NCBI RefSeq assembly: GCF_018310695.1
Contig: NZ_JAGXCY010000007.1
Coordinates: 155,254-219,253 of the forward strand
From: Paenibacillus sp. Marseille-Q4541
GTDB lineage: Bacteria > Bacillota > Bacilli > Paenibacillales > Paenibacillaceae
Direction of reading: 5' to 3'
Length of the DNA: 64,000 nt
The position numbers and the translations under genes were made by a program. Below the pieces are notes generated by a model, which searched no databases, was not told where the DNA came from, and was given only the letters and a program-made list of their open reading frames with translations. This document shows positions 9,200 through 17,974 of the stretch, one piece after another. Position 1 is the first letter of the stretch, and every line of letters starts with the position of its first letter.

Positions 9200-9229
9200 T
9201 TGACAGCAATGAATAGGAATTGTTATTAT
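9200..9229 (+). promoter_or_regulatory. Promoter of the FMN reductase gene, with a nearby imperfect inverted repeat
   Basis: TTGACA (9200-9205), 18-bp spacer, TATTAT (9224-9229). Just downstream, TAATACC (9234-9240) and GGGATTGTTA (9253-9262) form an imperfect CC/GG-centred inverted repeat of the general type seen for cysteine-regulator (CymR) sites; that link is tentative. Confidence 0.6.
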
Positions 9230-9311
9230 TTTCTAATACCAATGAATTTAGTAGGGATTGTTAAGATACAAAAGTAACACAATACAATCATATATCAGGG
9301 GTGAAATGAAC

Positions 9312-9869
9312 GTGGCTAAAATAGCAGTAATTAACGGGAGTCCTTCACTGACTTCAAGGCTAAATGCGGTAATTGAATATGCAGAGCATTCGCTTAGGGA
9401 AGCCGGATTTGAAGTAGATCGCATCAACGTAGCGGAACTACCAGCTGAGGATCTGATCCTTACGAAATTCGGAAGTGAGCACATTGTAAAAGCGAATGGC
9501 ATTGTTGCAGAAGCCGACGCGGTAATCGTGGCAAGTCCGGTGTATAAGGCATCTTACACGGGAGTCCTCAAAACATTCCTGGATCTTGTACCAGAGCGGG
9601 GACTGGGTGGGAAAACCATTCTGCCACTCTTTATCGGCGGAAGCCTTGCTCACTTGCTCACAATAGACTATGCTTTGAAGCCCGTTCTGTCCGTTCTTGG
9701 TGCTCGTCATATACTTGCGGGTATTTATACAGTTGACGCACAAGTTGCACGTAATGAACAGGGTGGTCTTGATATTGCTCCGGAATTGTTGGAACGACTA
9801 CAGGCTGGAATTCAGGAGTTTACAGAAGAGATTAAGCTTCGCGAGACACAGAAAAGTTTAAAATCATAA
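9312..9869 (+). CDS. NADPH-dependent FMN reductase, SsuE-like
   Basis: 185 aa flavodoxin-like reductase that would supply reduced FMN, for example to an alkanesulfonate monooxygenase. The phosphate-binding loop is INGSPSLTSRLNAV, followed by ASPVYKASYTGVLKTFLDLVPERGLGGKTILPL, a close match to the SsuE pattern (SPVYKASYTGxLKxxLD). The GTG at 9312 is chosen because the AGGGGTGA site gives it ~7-bp spacing; the ATG at 9306 would be almost on top of the site. No ssuABCD neighbours are present. It has its own promoter and terminator. Confidence 0.85.
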   Translation: MAKIAVINGSPSLTSRLNAVIEYAEHSLREAGFEVDRINVAELPAEDLILTKFGSEHIVKANGIVAEADAVIVASPVYKASYTGVLKTFLDLVPERGLGGKTILPLFIGGSLAHLLTIDYALKPVLSVLGARHILAGIYTVDAQVARNEQGGLDIAPELLERLQAGIQEFTEEIKLRETQKSLKS

Positions 9870-9883
9870 GATCGATTTTGTTT

Positions 9884-9919
9884 AAGAGCTCAGCCCTAAA
9901 AAACGGCCGGGCTCTTTTT
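9884..9919 (+). terminator. Rho-independent terminator
   Basis: AAGAGC...GCC (9884-9895) pairs with GGC...GCTCTT (9905-9916) and runs into TTTTT. Confidence 0.7.
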
Positions 9920-10011
9920 ATAAATGTTGAAAAGGCGACCTCTGTAACACAAAATAAATTGGTTATATATGGTATACTATTTCTGTAATTTGTAATGGAG
10001 GGGAAATGACG

Positions 10012-10431
10012 ATGAACATTCAAGGAATTAACCATCTCTGTTTTTCTGTATCCGATCTGGCCAAATCAATTGCATTTTACAAACATGTTTTTGATGCTGA
10101 AATTGTACTGGAAGGTCGAAGATTGGCCTACTTTGATTTGAACGGTATATGGATCGCCCTAAATCAGGAAGATGTTCCTCGTAATTTTACTGCCCCAACG
10201 TACACGCATGTTGCATTCACGGTTAACGAAGAAGACATGCAGATGCTACATCAGAAGCTTACAGAGGCTAATGCCAAAATTCTGCCTGGTCGTGAACGGG
10301 ACGCCAGGGATCTAAAGTCGATTTATTTTCTCGATCTGGATGGACATATGTTTGAGTTTCACACTGGTACGCTGCAAGATCGTATGAATTATTACAAGGA
10401 AGACAAACATCACATGACGTTTTATCGGTAA
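10012..10431 (+). CDS. fosB: FosB metallothiol transferase (fosfomycin resistance)
   Basis: 139-aa glyoxalase/VOC-fold enzyme that opens the fosfomycin epoxide with bacillithiol or cysteine in a divalent-metal-dependent reaction. The metal ligands are visible: His in [12 protein letters not shown] (near residue 7), His in YTHVAFTV, and Glu in [18 protein letters not shown]. The segment [20 protein letters not shown] and the ending HHMTFYR match FosB rather than FosA. The second ATG (10012) is chosen since GGAGGGG ends 8 bp before it, which also gives the family length of 138-139 aa. An extended -10 (TGGTATACT, 9970-9978) lies upstream. This is a common intrinsic gene in Bacillales. Confidence 0.93.
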   Translation: MNIQGINHLCFSVSDLAKSIAFYKHVFDAEIVLEGRRLAYFDLNGIWIALNQEDVPRNFTAPTYTHVAFTVNEEDMQMLHQKLTEANAKILPGRERDARDLKSIYFLDLDGHMFEFHTGTLQDRMNYYKEDKHHMTFYR

Positions 10432-10438
10432 GTGCAGT

Positions 10439-11452
10439 GTGAAAATGGAATGTAATAGAAGAGTCCCACCGGATCGTGTGCTTTCGTCCTTTTCCAATTA
10501 TGTGATAGGGATGATGGCTACATCGATTCCAGCCGTGCTAAGTGCGATTACCAATGCTTCACTGCGTGGACTAGGGAAAGCACAGGCCTCCTCTTATATC
10601 GCCATAGGGTCAGCAATACTGAACGTAATACTCGTCTCTTTACTTGCAAATCAAGCAGGCCTTGCTCTTACTGGCCTTGTATACGCGAACGCTATTAGCT
10701 CTACATCCGCTCTACTAGTATCAACATTCCTTCTCTTTCACAGTAAATCACTAGGCAACATTCCTTCGTTTAACTTCTGTATGTCGCATTATCTTATGCT
10801 CAGATATGTAGGTATTCCTGTTTTTGCTTCATACTGTCTTATTTTTATTAGCACGTTTTTCTACAACCGGATTGTAAGTAGCTTTGGCGAGCAGGTACTG
10901 GCCGGATTTGGGGTCGGTTACCGGATTCAGACCATGGTCATCTTGCCAGGCATGGCAATCGGATCTGCTATCGGAATTATAATTAATCATAATCTTGCTG
11001 ATGCATTACGGCATCGTGCTTATGAAGGGTTTCGAAAGGGGATGCTTCATTCCTATTTTCTATACCTTTGTATTGCCGGGGTATTATGGATATGGAAGGA
11101 ACCCATGGTCTCCTTACTCATAGCGGACCCCCTCGCAAGTATGGAAGCAGTTCGGTATTTACATATTGTAGCTGGCTCATTCATTCTAATGGGGCCCATG
11201 CTGACAGTGCTACTAACCAAGGAGCAGACGGGTCAGGGGTTTCGGGCCTTATTACTGAATGCTCTTTATTTTGTACTGATTATCGGGATAGGATGGATAC
11301 TTACCTCGATTACAGGAAAGGTTGAATCTTTTTATTGGTGTATCTTTGGTGTGAATTTAGCCGGAGTGCTCGTCATTATACCGACCTTTCGAATGTACAG
11401 AACGAAATTCACTGTTTCTTCCCAAAGGAATATGAGCAACCACGCCTTATGA
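10439..11452 (+). pseudogene. N-terminally truncated MATE-family multidrug transporter
   Basis: The readable frame gives 337 aa against ~450 for MATE/NorM antiporters. The sequence begins abruptly in what corresponds to about the fourth helix (SIPAVLSAITNASLRGLGKAQ, then SAILNVILVSLL) and contains the second repeat intact: YVGIPVFASYCLIFISTFFYN, AGFGVGYRIQTMVILPGMAIG, and the late helices. The first three helices are missing, only 7 bp separate it from the fosB stop, and there is no ribosome binding site before its ATG. Most likely a deletion joined fosB to a MATE remnant. A short functional protein is unlikely but not excluded, because the rest of the frame has no disruption. Confidence 0.75.
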
Positions 11453-11499
11453 TATATCGGAAAATCGATACCATTTTATCTTATAGGAGGACATGATTT

Positions 11500-13308
11500 A
11501 TGATCTCATTTCCAAATCCTGAAGTTGAACAATATTTTCAAACGTATGTTATGAAGTATTTTACGGTTACTTCAGATGAATCTCGTTTGTTGTTCCATAG
11601 TAATCTGAGTGGTCAGCCAAACCTATGGGCTAAGGATTTACCAGGGGGCGACCCGTATCCGCTAACGTATCAGAACCAATCCGGAAGTTTTATTAAAGCA
11701 GACCCTAAAGGTCAGTTCATTCTTGCTGATTTCGATAAGGATGGGGATGAGAATTTCCATATCTATGCCTTGAGACCAAGTGGCGGGAAGCCGATCAAAC
11801 TCATCGAGGGAGAAGCAGATGATAAATTCTTTTACAGCAAGCTGACTGAGGATGGAAAATGTCTATATTATGTAACTTCCAAGGATAACCCTCATTTTTT
11901 GAATACCAGAAGATATGACCTCAGTACAGGAGAAGATGAACTTCTTTATGAAGGGGTTGATCGCTCTTGTTTTCTCTGTGCAGTAAGTCCAGATGAGAAA
12001 CATAGAGCCTATCTTAAAATGTATGCTAATACACATCAGGCGCTTTTTATCCAGTCCGAGGGAAAAGAAGAAGTAGTTTACGTCTTCCCGGAAAATGAAG
12101 TTCTTCGTATCGCAGATGTTACTTTCACAGGCAACGACAAGCTGTTGTTTGTAACGAATCGGGATGAAGAATTTTCCTATATTGCTGAGTACACTCTTTC
12201 TACTGAAAAAGTTAATATTGTTCGTGCTTTTGAAGGGGAAGATGTGAGCAGTATCCATTGGCATGAAGAATCAAAGACACTTTATATCTTGAATGATCTT
12301 GGAATTGAGAATCGAATTTATAAGTACCTGATTGAAACAGGGGAGATCCAAGTATTAGATATTCCCACTGATGTTGTAGAGCAATCGCTTGTTACCAAAG
12401 CAGGGAACCTTTACATTCTTGGCCGTGGGGCTGTGAAACCTCATAATATATACCGTTATATTAATGGGGCATGGGAGACACTTACACATAATGTGGTTAT
12501 TGGTCTGACCGAGGAAGATCTCTCTTATCCTGAAGTGATTACATATCGTTCCTTTGATGGAATGGAGATAGAATCCTTACTGTTCAAAGCCAAACCGGAA
12601 TCCGCTAACGGATATACGATCTTCTGGCCGCATGGTGGACCGCAGGCTGCGGAAGGCAAGTTCTTTAGACCGATGTTCCAATTCCTATTAGCTCGTGGAT
12701 ATCATATTTTTGCCCCTAATTTCCGGGGAAGTTCAGGTTACGGCGCATCTTTCATGAAGCTCGTTGAAGGGGATTGGGGAGAAGGTCCACGCCTCGACTG
12801 TGTTGCCGGGATTGAATGGTTGTTTAAGCAAGGGATTAGCTCTCCTGAGCGCCTATTTATTGTAGGGGGTAGTTTTGGTGGATACATGACACTGCTGCTG
12901 GCAGGCCGTCATTCAGAGCTGTTCCGAGCAGCGGTTGATATTTTTGGACCAAGTAATCTGTTTACCTTTGTTGAGTCAGTGCCTGATTCCTGGAAACCAA
13001 TGATGGAGCAATGGCTCGGTGATCCGGTTAAAGATCGTGAGCGTCTCACCAAGGATTCACCTATCACTTATTTGAAGGACATGGTGAAGCCGATGCTTGT
13101 GATTCAGGGAGCTAATGACCCACGTGTAGTAAAAGCAGAGTCCGATCAAATTGTAGCTGCACTTCAAGAGCAAGGGACCGAAGTGGAATACATAGTGCTG
13201 GATGATGAGGGACATGGTTTCTCACGTAAAGCAAATGAAATAAAGGTATACACGGCGATGGCTGAATTTTTAGATAAACATCAAGCACATATAGAGATTC
13301 ATGCCTAG
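11500..13308 (+). CDS. S9-family prolyl oligopeptidase-like serine peptidase
   Basis: 602-aa cytoplasmic alpha/beta-hydrolase peptidase without a signal peptide. Residues ~1-340 form a beta-propeller-like part with repeated short strands (SNLSGQPNLWAKDLPGGDPYP, YVTSKDNPHFLNTRRYDLSTG). The C-terminal catalytic domain carries S458 in GGSFGGYM, D540 in GANDPRV and H572 in DEGHGF, a complete Ser-Asp-His triad, and the oxyanion-loop HGGPQ. A strong TAGGAGGAC site precedes the ATG, and a terminator follows. The substrate is unknown; acylaminoacyl-peptidase-like or dipeptidyl-peptidase activity are both reasonable. Confidence 0.9.
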   Translation: MISFPNPEVEQYFQTYVMKYFTVTSDESRLLFHSNLSGQPNLWAKDLPGGDPYPLTYQNQSGSFIKADPKGQFILADFDKDGDENFHIYALRPSGGKPIKLIEGEADDKFFYSKLTEDGKCLYYVTSKDNPHFLNTRRYDLSTGEDELLYEGVDRSCFLCAVSPDEKHRAYLKMYANTHQALFIQSEGKEEVVYVFPENEVLRIADVTFTGNDKLLFVTNRDEEFSYIAEYTLSTEKVNIVRAFEGEDVSSIHWHEESKTLYILNDLGIENRIYKYLIETGEIQVLDIPTDVVEQSLVTKAGNLYILGRGAVKPHNIYRYINGAWETLTHNVVIGLTEEDLSYPEVITYRSFDGMEIESLLFKAKPESANGYTIFWPHGGPQAAEGKFFRPMFQFLLARGYHIFAPNFRGSSGYGASFMKLVEGDWGEGPRLDCVAGIEWLFKQGISSPERLFIVGGSFGGYMTLLLAGRHSELFRAAVDIFGPSNLFTFVESVPDSWKPMMEQWLGDPVKDRERLTKDSPITYLKDMVKPMLVIQGANDPRVVKAESDQIVAALQEQGTEVEYIVLDDEGHGFSRKANEIKVYTAMAEFLDKHQAHIEIHA

Positions 13309-13341
13309 CAACAGGTTCGAAATCAATGTGCACATTAAATT

Positions 13342-13378
13342 AAAAAAGCGATCCCTGAAGTTCAGGGATCGCTTTTTT
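13342..13378. terminator. Bidirectional terminator between the S9 peptidase and nrdB
   Basis: AAAAAAGCGATCCCTGAA (13342-13359) and its near-perfect complement up to 13378, ending TTTTTT. Symmetric A and T runs serve both convergent genes. Confidence 0.9.
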
Positions 13379-13444
13379 AATAGTACGGGAACCGCTGCAG
13401 AAACTGCTCGGTCCGATTTGAATGCTGATAATAAACAGCCTGTC

Positions 13445-14482
13445 TTATAGATCGTCAAAACCGTTGTCGTCTCCAACTTTTCCGTAGTTACGAGATTTTG
13501 CTTCAAAGAAGTCTGTTTTGGTGGAATTCAGCGCTTCATCAGAGAAAGGCTTGATCCAAGGCATACTGTTCACATCTACACCTTCGTATAACTTTTCAAG
13601 ACCCATCAGACGCAGACGTTTATTCGCCGTGTATTTGTTGTAATCTTCCAGTTCTTTCAGGTCGATGCCGCGAACTTTGCTGAGTGTGTAGTGTGCCCAG
13701 TTTGTTTCGAGTTCAACCGCACGATCGATAGTGCGATAGAGATAGTCACGGTTTTCTTTTGTATCCAGTTCAGGGTAGTCAGCTAGCAACTGTTTAAACA
13801 CTTCAGCGAAGAAGTAACAGTGCTGGTTTTCATCCCGCTGAATGTAGGAGATCATCTGGCAGGTCCCCATCATCTTCTGGTCTCTTGCGAGATTGTAGAA
13901 GAAAGCAAAGGTACTGTAGAAGAAAATCCCTTCCAGAATGAGATCCGCTACAAGTGCTTCATAGAAAGTTTGCGGCGTTGCTTCGTCACGGAAGTTCTGA
14001 TAGATATCCGAGATAAATCGGTTACGTTCTAAGAGAACCGGATCATTCTTCCAATATTCAAAAATTTCTTTCTGCTCATCCCAGGATACAAGAGAGGAGA
14101 GAACATAGGAATAAGATTGATTGTGAACAACCTCTTGCTGTGCAATGATGGCTGAAATTGCTTCAAGCGAAGAGTCTGTTAAATATTCTCTTACGTCACC
14201 GACAAACATCGTTTGCATGGAATCAAGCACCGCAAGCAGACCGATGTTGATTTTGAAAGTACGTTGTTCTTCCGGATCGAGATGCGGGAATTGCTGCGCA
14301 TCCTTGGACATTGGAATTTCATCAGCGATCCAGTAGTTTAGCAAGAGTACTTTATACAATTTATACATATGCGGCATCCGAATGTCGTTCCAGTTCAGAA
14401 TACCGGAGTTCTCACCGTTAATGATGCGTGTTGATTTATTAGGAGCTTCTGTGTTGAAAATATTTTGGACTTTCATTGTCAT
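13445..14482 (-). CDS. nrdB: Ribonucleotide reductase class Ia, beta subunit NrdB
   Basis: 345-aa radical-generating subunit; holds the diiron-tyrosyl cofactor that starts catalysis in NrdA. Ligands are visible in order: Asp in LAVLDSMQ, Glu and His in QQEVVHNQSYSY, Glu in LILEGIFFYS, Glu and His in RDENQHCYFF. The tyrosine four residues after the first His is the expected radical Tyr, so this is the classic Tyr type rather than an Fe/Mn Phe variant. The C-terminus DDNGFDDL fits the tail that docks to NrdA. It follows nrdA by 12 bp with a GGAGGAAG site, so the two are co-transcribed. Confidence 0.95.
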   Translation of the reverse strand: MTMKVQNIFNTEAPNKSTRIINGENSGILNWNDIRMPHMYKLYKVLLLNYWIADEIPMSKDAQQFPHLDPEEQRTFKINIGLLAVLDSMQTMFVGDVREYLTDSSLEAISAIIAQQEVVHNQSYSYVLSSLVSWDEQKEIFEYWKNDPVLLERNRFISDIYQNFRDEATPQTFYEALVADLILEGIFFYSTFAFFYNLARDQKMMGTCQMISYIQRDENQHCYFFAEVFKQLLADYPELDTKENRDYLYRTIDRAVELETNWAHYTLSKVRGIDLKELEDYNKYTANKRLRLMGLEKLYEGVDVNSMPWIKPFSDEALNSTKTDFFEAKSRNYGKVGDDNGFDDL

Positions 14483-14494
14483 GATACTTCCTCC

Positions 14495-16831
14495 TTAAGA
14501 TTCGCAAGATTCACATTCGTTCTCAATAGTGAGTGCACGGCTGCGAACATAGTAAGTGGATTTGATACCAGCTTTCCACGCATGCAGGTGAAGTTCCAGG
14601 AATTCTTTTGCGCGGATATCAGGACGAACATACAGGTTGAAGCTTTGCGCTTGGTCAATGTGGCGCTGACGAGCAGATGCCATATTGATGGACGCATGCT
14701 GATCCAAGTTGAACGCTGTTTTGTAGTACCAAATCGTTTTTTCGGAAAGATCCGGTGCCGGGTTGGCAATTTTGTATGTCGTTTTCTCTTCATAGGAAAG
14801 AAGTTCGTACAAAGGATCAATACTTGCTGTAGAACCAGCGATGATCGAAGTCGATGCGTTTGGCGCAATTGCCATCATCCAAGCATTACGTACGCCATGC
14901 TCTTTGACTTCAGCAGCTAGCTCGTTCCATTCTGCAGTCGTAACAAATTTACCTTCACGAGTTCCATCGGTGTAACCACGTTGCGTGAAGTAGTTACCAT
15001 TCTCCCAGTCGGAGCCTTCGAACTTTGGATATTTCCCTTTTTCCTTCGCCATTTCCATACTGGATTTGATCGCAAGGTAGCTAATTTTTTCGTACAAATT
15101 ATCGTTGTAAGTGACCGCTTCTTCTGACTCCCATCGAATGCCTTCGAGAGCGAGTAGATGATGAAGTCCGAATGTACCCAGACCAATCGCACGGTACTGA
15201 CTGTTTGTATATTGTGCTTGCAGAACTTCGATATTATTAATGTCAATTACGTTGTCGAGCATACGCATTTGAATCGGTACTAGACGATCCAGTACATCGT
15301 TTGGTACGGCACGAGCAAGGTGAATCGAGTTCAAGTTACATACAACGAAGTCGCCTGGTTTTTTGGTGATCACAATGCGTGTTTCGCCGTCTTTCGTTAC
15401 CAGTTCTTCTTGTTCGATCACGGTTGCAGATTGGTTCTGCATAATTTCCGTACACAGGTTCGAGGAATAGATCATTCCTTTGTGACGGTTCGGGTTAGCA
15501 CGGTTTACTGTGTCACGATAGAACATGTAAGGCGTACCTGTCTCAAGCTGAGACTTCATTACGCGTTTCATAATATCGATGGCAGGAAGCATAATACGGG
15601 ATAGTTCCGGATGGTTCGATGCTTCTTCATATTTTTCACGGAAAGAACCTTTACCGAATTCTTCATCGTAGAAGTCTTCGAGTCCGAGTGCACGACCGTT
15701 CTCATCTTTCCATCCCATTACTTTTTTCACTTCGTGCGGGTCAAACAAGTTCCATTCTCCGCGTTGTTCTACACGTTCCATGAACAAGTCAGGTAATGTA
15801 ATGCCGTGGAAAATATCATGCGCACGCATACGCTCGTCACCGTTGTTCAGCTTCAGGTCGAGGAACGCCAAAATATCTTTGTGGAACACATCAAGATAAA
15901 CAGCAATGGCACCTTTACGTGTACCCAGCTGGTCTACGCTGACTGCCGTATTGTTCAGCTGACGAATCCAAGGGACAACACCGGAGCTGGTGTTCTTGTG
16001 TCCACGGATATCGGAACCTCTGGACCGAACTTTACCTAGGTAAACGCCGATACCGCCGCCCATTTTACTCAGACGTGCTACATCTGTATTGGAATCAAAA
16101 ATACCTTCTAGCGAGTCATCTACAGTGTCAATGAAGCAGCTGGAGAGTTGTCCTGCGACTTTTTTACCTGCGTTAGACATGGTTGGCGTTGCTGCCGTCA
16201 TGTACAGGTTACTCATAGCCCAGTAGGCTTCTTTAACGAGCTCTACCCGTTTTTCCTCTGGCTCTTTGTGCATCAGATACATGGCAATAACCATATAACG
16301 CTCTTGCGGCAGTTCCATCACTTTACCATCGAAATCATGCGCGAGGTAACGCTCTGTCAGGGTAAGGAGTCCGATGTAATCAAACAAAAGGTCGTTTCTT
16401 GGTTCGATTGTACGTCCAAGATCTTCGATTTGTTCTTTGGTGTAGCAGTCCAGCAACTCTTCACGATAAATGCCTTTTTTAACGAGGCCTGTAATAAGTG
16501 GATAAAAAGCGCCGTATGGCTCGTCCGTATAAGCTTTATATCTGCGATTATTTGCTGCTTTTTTATATAAAGAAGTGAGCAGGGAGCGAGCCGCTGCGAA
16601 CTTCCAGTTTGGCTCTTCTTTTGTCACCAGTTCAAGGGCGGACATGGAAAATGCATTGCTGATTTCTTCACCGGATACTTCATCACGGCGGAGCTTGGAT
16701 GTTACACCGCGTACGAGTTTATCTTTATCAAGCATGGGAAGATCAGCCAGAATACGATCTGCGTAAACAGAAATACGGGTTTCATCAAATTCAAGTTGAC
16801 GATTGTTTGGTTTAATAACCACTTGTGGCAT
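14495..16831 (-). CDS. nrdA: Ribonucleotide reductase class Ia, alpha subunit NrdA
   Basis: 778-aa catalytic subunit reducing NDPs to dNDPs. Residues ~1-95 form an ATP cone (VVIKPNNRQLEFDETRISVY), the allosteric activity switch, which marks class Ia and is absent from NrdE. Active-site residues: Cys in GQLSSCFIDTV, the N-x-C-x-E motif in SSNLCTEIMQN, and the partner Cys in VVCNLNSIHLA. The C-terminal tail ENECESCES carries the redox-relay cysteines. No intein is present. It is transcribed leftward from a promoter ~440 bp upstream under apparent NrdR control, leaving a very long leader. Confidence 0.96.
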   Translation of the reverse strand: MPQVVIKPNNRQLEFDETRISVYADRILADLPMLDKDKLVRGVTSKLRRDEVSGEEISNAFSMSALELVTKEEPNWKFAAARSLLTSLYKKAANNRRYKAYTDEPYGAFYPLITGLVKKGIYREELLDCYTKEQIEDLGRTIEPRNDLLFDYIGLLTLTERYLAHDFDGKVMELPQERYMVIAMYLMHKEPEEKRVELVKEAYWAMSNLYMTAATPTMSNAGKKVAGQLSSCFIDTVDDSLEGIFDSNTDVARLSKMGGGIGVYLGKVRSRGSDIRGHKNTSSGVVPWIRQLNNTAVSVDQLGTRKGAIAVYLDVFHKDILAFLDLKLNNGDERMRAHDIFHGITLPDLFMERVEQRGEWNLFDPHEVKKVMGWKDENGRALGLEDFYDEEFGKGSFREKYEEASNHPELSRIMLPAIDIMKRVMKSQLETGTPYMFYRDTVNRANPNRHKGMIYSSNLCTEIMQNQSATVIEQEELVTKDGETRIVITKKPGDFVVCNLNSIHLARAVPNDVLDRLVPIQMRMLDNVIDINNIEVLQAQYTNSQYRAIGLGTFGLHHLLALEGIRWESEEAVTYNDNLYEKISYLAIKSSMEMAKEKGKYPKFEGSDWENGNYFTQRGYTDGTREGKFVTTAEWNELAAEVKEHGVRNAWMMAIAPNASTSIIAGSTASIDPLYELLSYEEKTTYKIANPAPDLSEKTIWYYKTAFNLDQHASINMASARQRHIDQAQSFNLYVRPDIRAKEFLELHLHAWKAGIKSTYYVRSRALTIENECESCES

Positions 16832-17266
16832 GGAGAGCCCTCGCTTTCTTTATCAAATAATAAATATAAAGGTAATAAGTCCCAATAAGTATGCGAATGG
16901 ACTTTACATGCTGTACATTTTGCCATGTGGAACATAAGGGGCGTTACTTTCAACAGAAGAAAAAGTACGCGCATAAAACATTGCGAATCAAACAAAAAGC
17001 ATTTCCCAACCCACTGGTCAGACAAATGCCAATGAAACCTCAATCTTTCCCGTCCCTTAACTCCCAAGAAACAATGTTCTTCATCGGTGTAAGGGCCTGA
17101 TGTCGTTGATAAATACAATAAAATTTTTTCTGTGTCTATCACATTGATCTTTTCTGGATTGCCAAAGGTTCGTGGTAAAGGTGGGTTTTTCCTATCAAAA
17201 ATAACTTGACAAAAAGGAGAGTTGTATTTTTGCCGATTTTAGCTGTGACACTACATTTGGTTGCTG
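16832..17266 (-). other. Long structured 5' leader of nrdAB
   Basis: From the probable transcription start (~17267) to the nrdA ATG is ~435 nt with no convincing gene. Three hairpins are visible: CCCTTA (17054-17059)/TAAGGG (17090-17095) enclosing AAGAA/TTCTT; GCATTT (16999-17004)/AAATGC (17024-17029); GCG-TACTTT arms at 16941-16950 and 16962-16972. I could not match it to cobalamin, 2'-deoxyguanosine or other riboswitch consensus motifs that I know. It may be a regulatory leader. Confidence 0.4.
17248..17263 (-). promoter_or_regulatory. NrdR box (weak partner)
   Basis: ACACTACATTTGGTTG matches 11 of 16 consensus positions and begins exactly 32 bp from the strong box, i.e. three helical turns, the usual phasing of NrdR box pairs. 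Confidence 0.65.
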
Positions 17267-17273
17267 TACATAA

Positions 17274-17302
17274 ACTGTACCCCAATATATTGTGTTTGTA
17301 AA
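17274..17302 (-). promoter_or_regulatory. nrdAB promoter
   Basis: Read leftward: TTTACA (17302-17297), 17-bp spacer, TACAGT (17279-17274). The spacer coincides with the strong NrdR box. Confidence 0.6.
17280..17295 (-). promoter_or_regulatory. NrdR box (strong)
   Basis: CCCCAATATATTGTGT matches 14 of 16 positions of the NrdR consensus ACACWATATATWGTGT. It fills the spacer of the nrdAB promoter, so NrdR-nucleotide binding here would block RNA polymerase. Confidence 0.8.
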
Positions 17303-17404
17303 CAGCCTAGTAACTTAGAAACGCAATTGCGATTATAGCAAAAAAGCCGAGATACCGCAAAGGAAAAGGGATGGAAGAAATGTGTCCAACCTTCAAAATT
17401 TTTT

Positions 17405-17432
17405 TTGATGAGGTGCTGGGGCATGCTACAAT
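17405..17432 (+). promoter_or_regulatory. Promoter of the thiamine-binding protein gene
   Basis: TTGATG (17405-17410), 16-bp spacer, TACAAT (17427-17432), 45 bp before the ATG at 17478. Confidence 0.6.
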
Positions 17433-17477
17433 AGGGTTATCGTCTACGAGGAAATAATCTTAAAGGAGGTTAGGTCG

Positions 17478-17780
17478 ATGGCCATTGCAGAAGTGACTAT
17501 TATTCCGGTCGGAACGGGGAGCACCAGTCTTAGCGGTTATGTAGCTGATCTACAGCGGGTATTGGCTAAGCAGCCAGGTATCACATATGAACTTACTTCC
17601 ATGAGCACAATACTGGAAGGTGAACTGTCGGACATCTTTGCTGCTATTACCGTGTTGCATGAGACTCCATTTGCAAACGGGGCTCAGCGAGTGTCCACCT
17701 CCGTCAAAATTGATGATCGAAGAGACAAAGTTTCTTCCAGTAAGCAAAAACTTGATTCGGTCAAAGAAAAGTTAAAATAA
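17478..17780 (+). CDS. MTH1187-family thiamine-binding protein (YqgV-like)
   Basis: 100-aa ferredoxin-like protein. The family pattern runs through the whole chain: AIAEVTIIPVGTGSTSLSGYV at the N-terminus, GITYELTSMSTILEGELSDIF in the middle, and RVSTSVKIDDRRD near the end; homologues bind thiamine or hydroxymethylpyrimidine and assemble as tetramers. The last ~20 residues are Lys/Ser-rich. A strong AAAGGAGGT site precedes the ATG. No TPP riboswitch was found upstream. Confidence 0.88.
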   Translation: MAIAEVTIIPVGTGSTSLSGYVADLQRVLAKQPGITYELTSMSTILEGELSDIFAAITVLHETPFANGAQRVSTSVKIDDRRDKVSSSKQKLDSVKEKLK

Positions 17781-17974
17781 AGCTACATTCTGGACATTTT
17801 CTTCAATAAACAGTTATATATTCAGCCTTCCAAAAAGGCGTGTTCATGTATAAGTCCTGCTATCCGTATTCAGCTTCTAAAAGCCCAAATTGTATTCTTT
17901 TTCCTTTGAACCCAGTCATCTTCTCGAAACCCGCATAAGATGAATTGTACCTTAGCAAAAAGGAGGAATTACAA

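Noticed and set aside
17060..17085. LexA-type box (GAAAC-x-x-TGTTC-like) in the nrdA leader
   Set aside because: Spacing and one half-site deviate from the GAAC-N4-GTTC form; it is part of a hairpin stem.
16702..17142. Open frame of 146 codons on the minus strand across the nrdA leader, with an AKCTACKVHSHTYW segment
   Set aside because: It runs on into the nrdA coding region in another frame, has no ribosome binding site, and contains odd Cys/Phe/Leu-rich composition; better read as leader RNA.
16832..17266. Cobalamin riboswitch in the nrdA leader
   Set aside because: Looked for the GCCACTG-type B12 box and the upstream AAxxGGGAA pairing on the minus strand; neither is present in the right order.
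17900..17945. Sigma-E promoter for yjcZ copy 1 (GTCATCTT and CATAAGAT)
   Set aside because: The two boxes are only 11 bp apart, too close for sigma-E.
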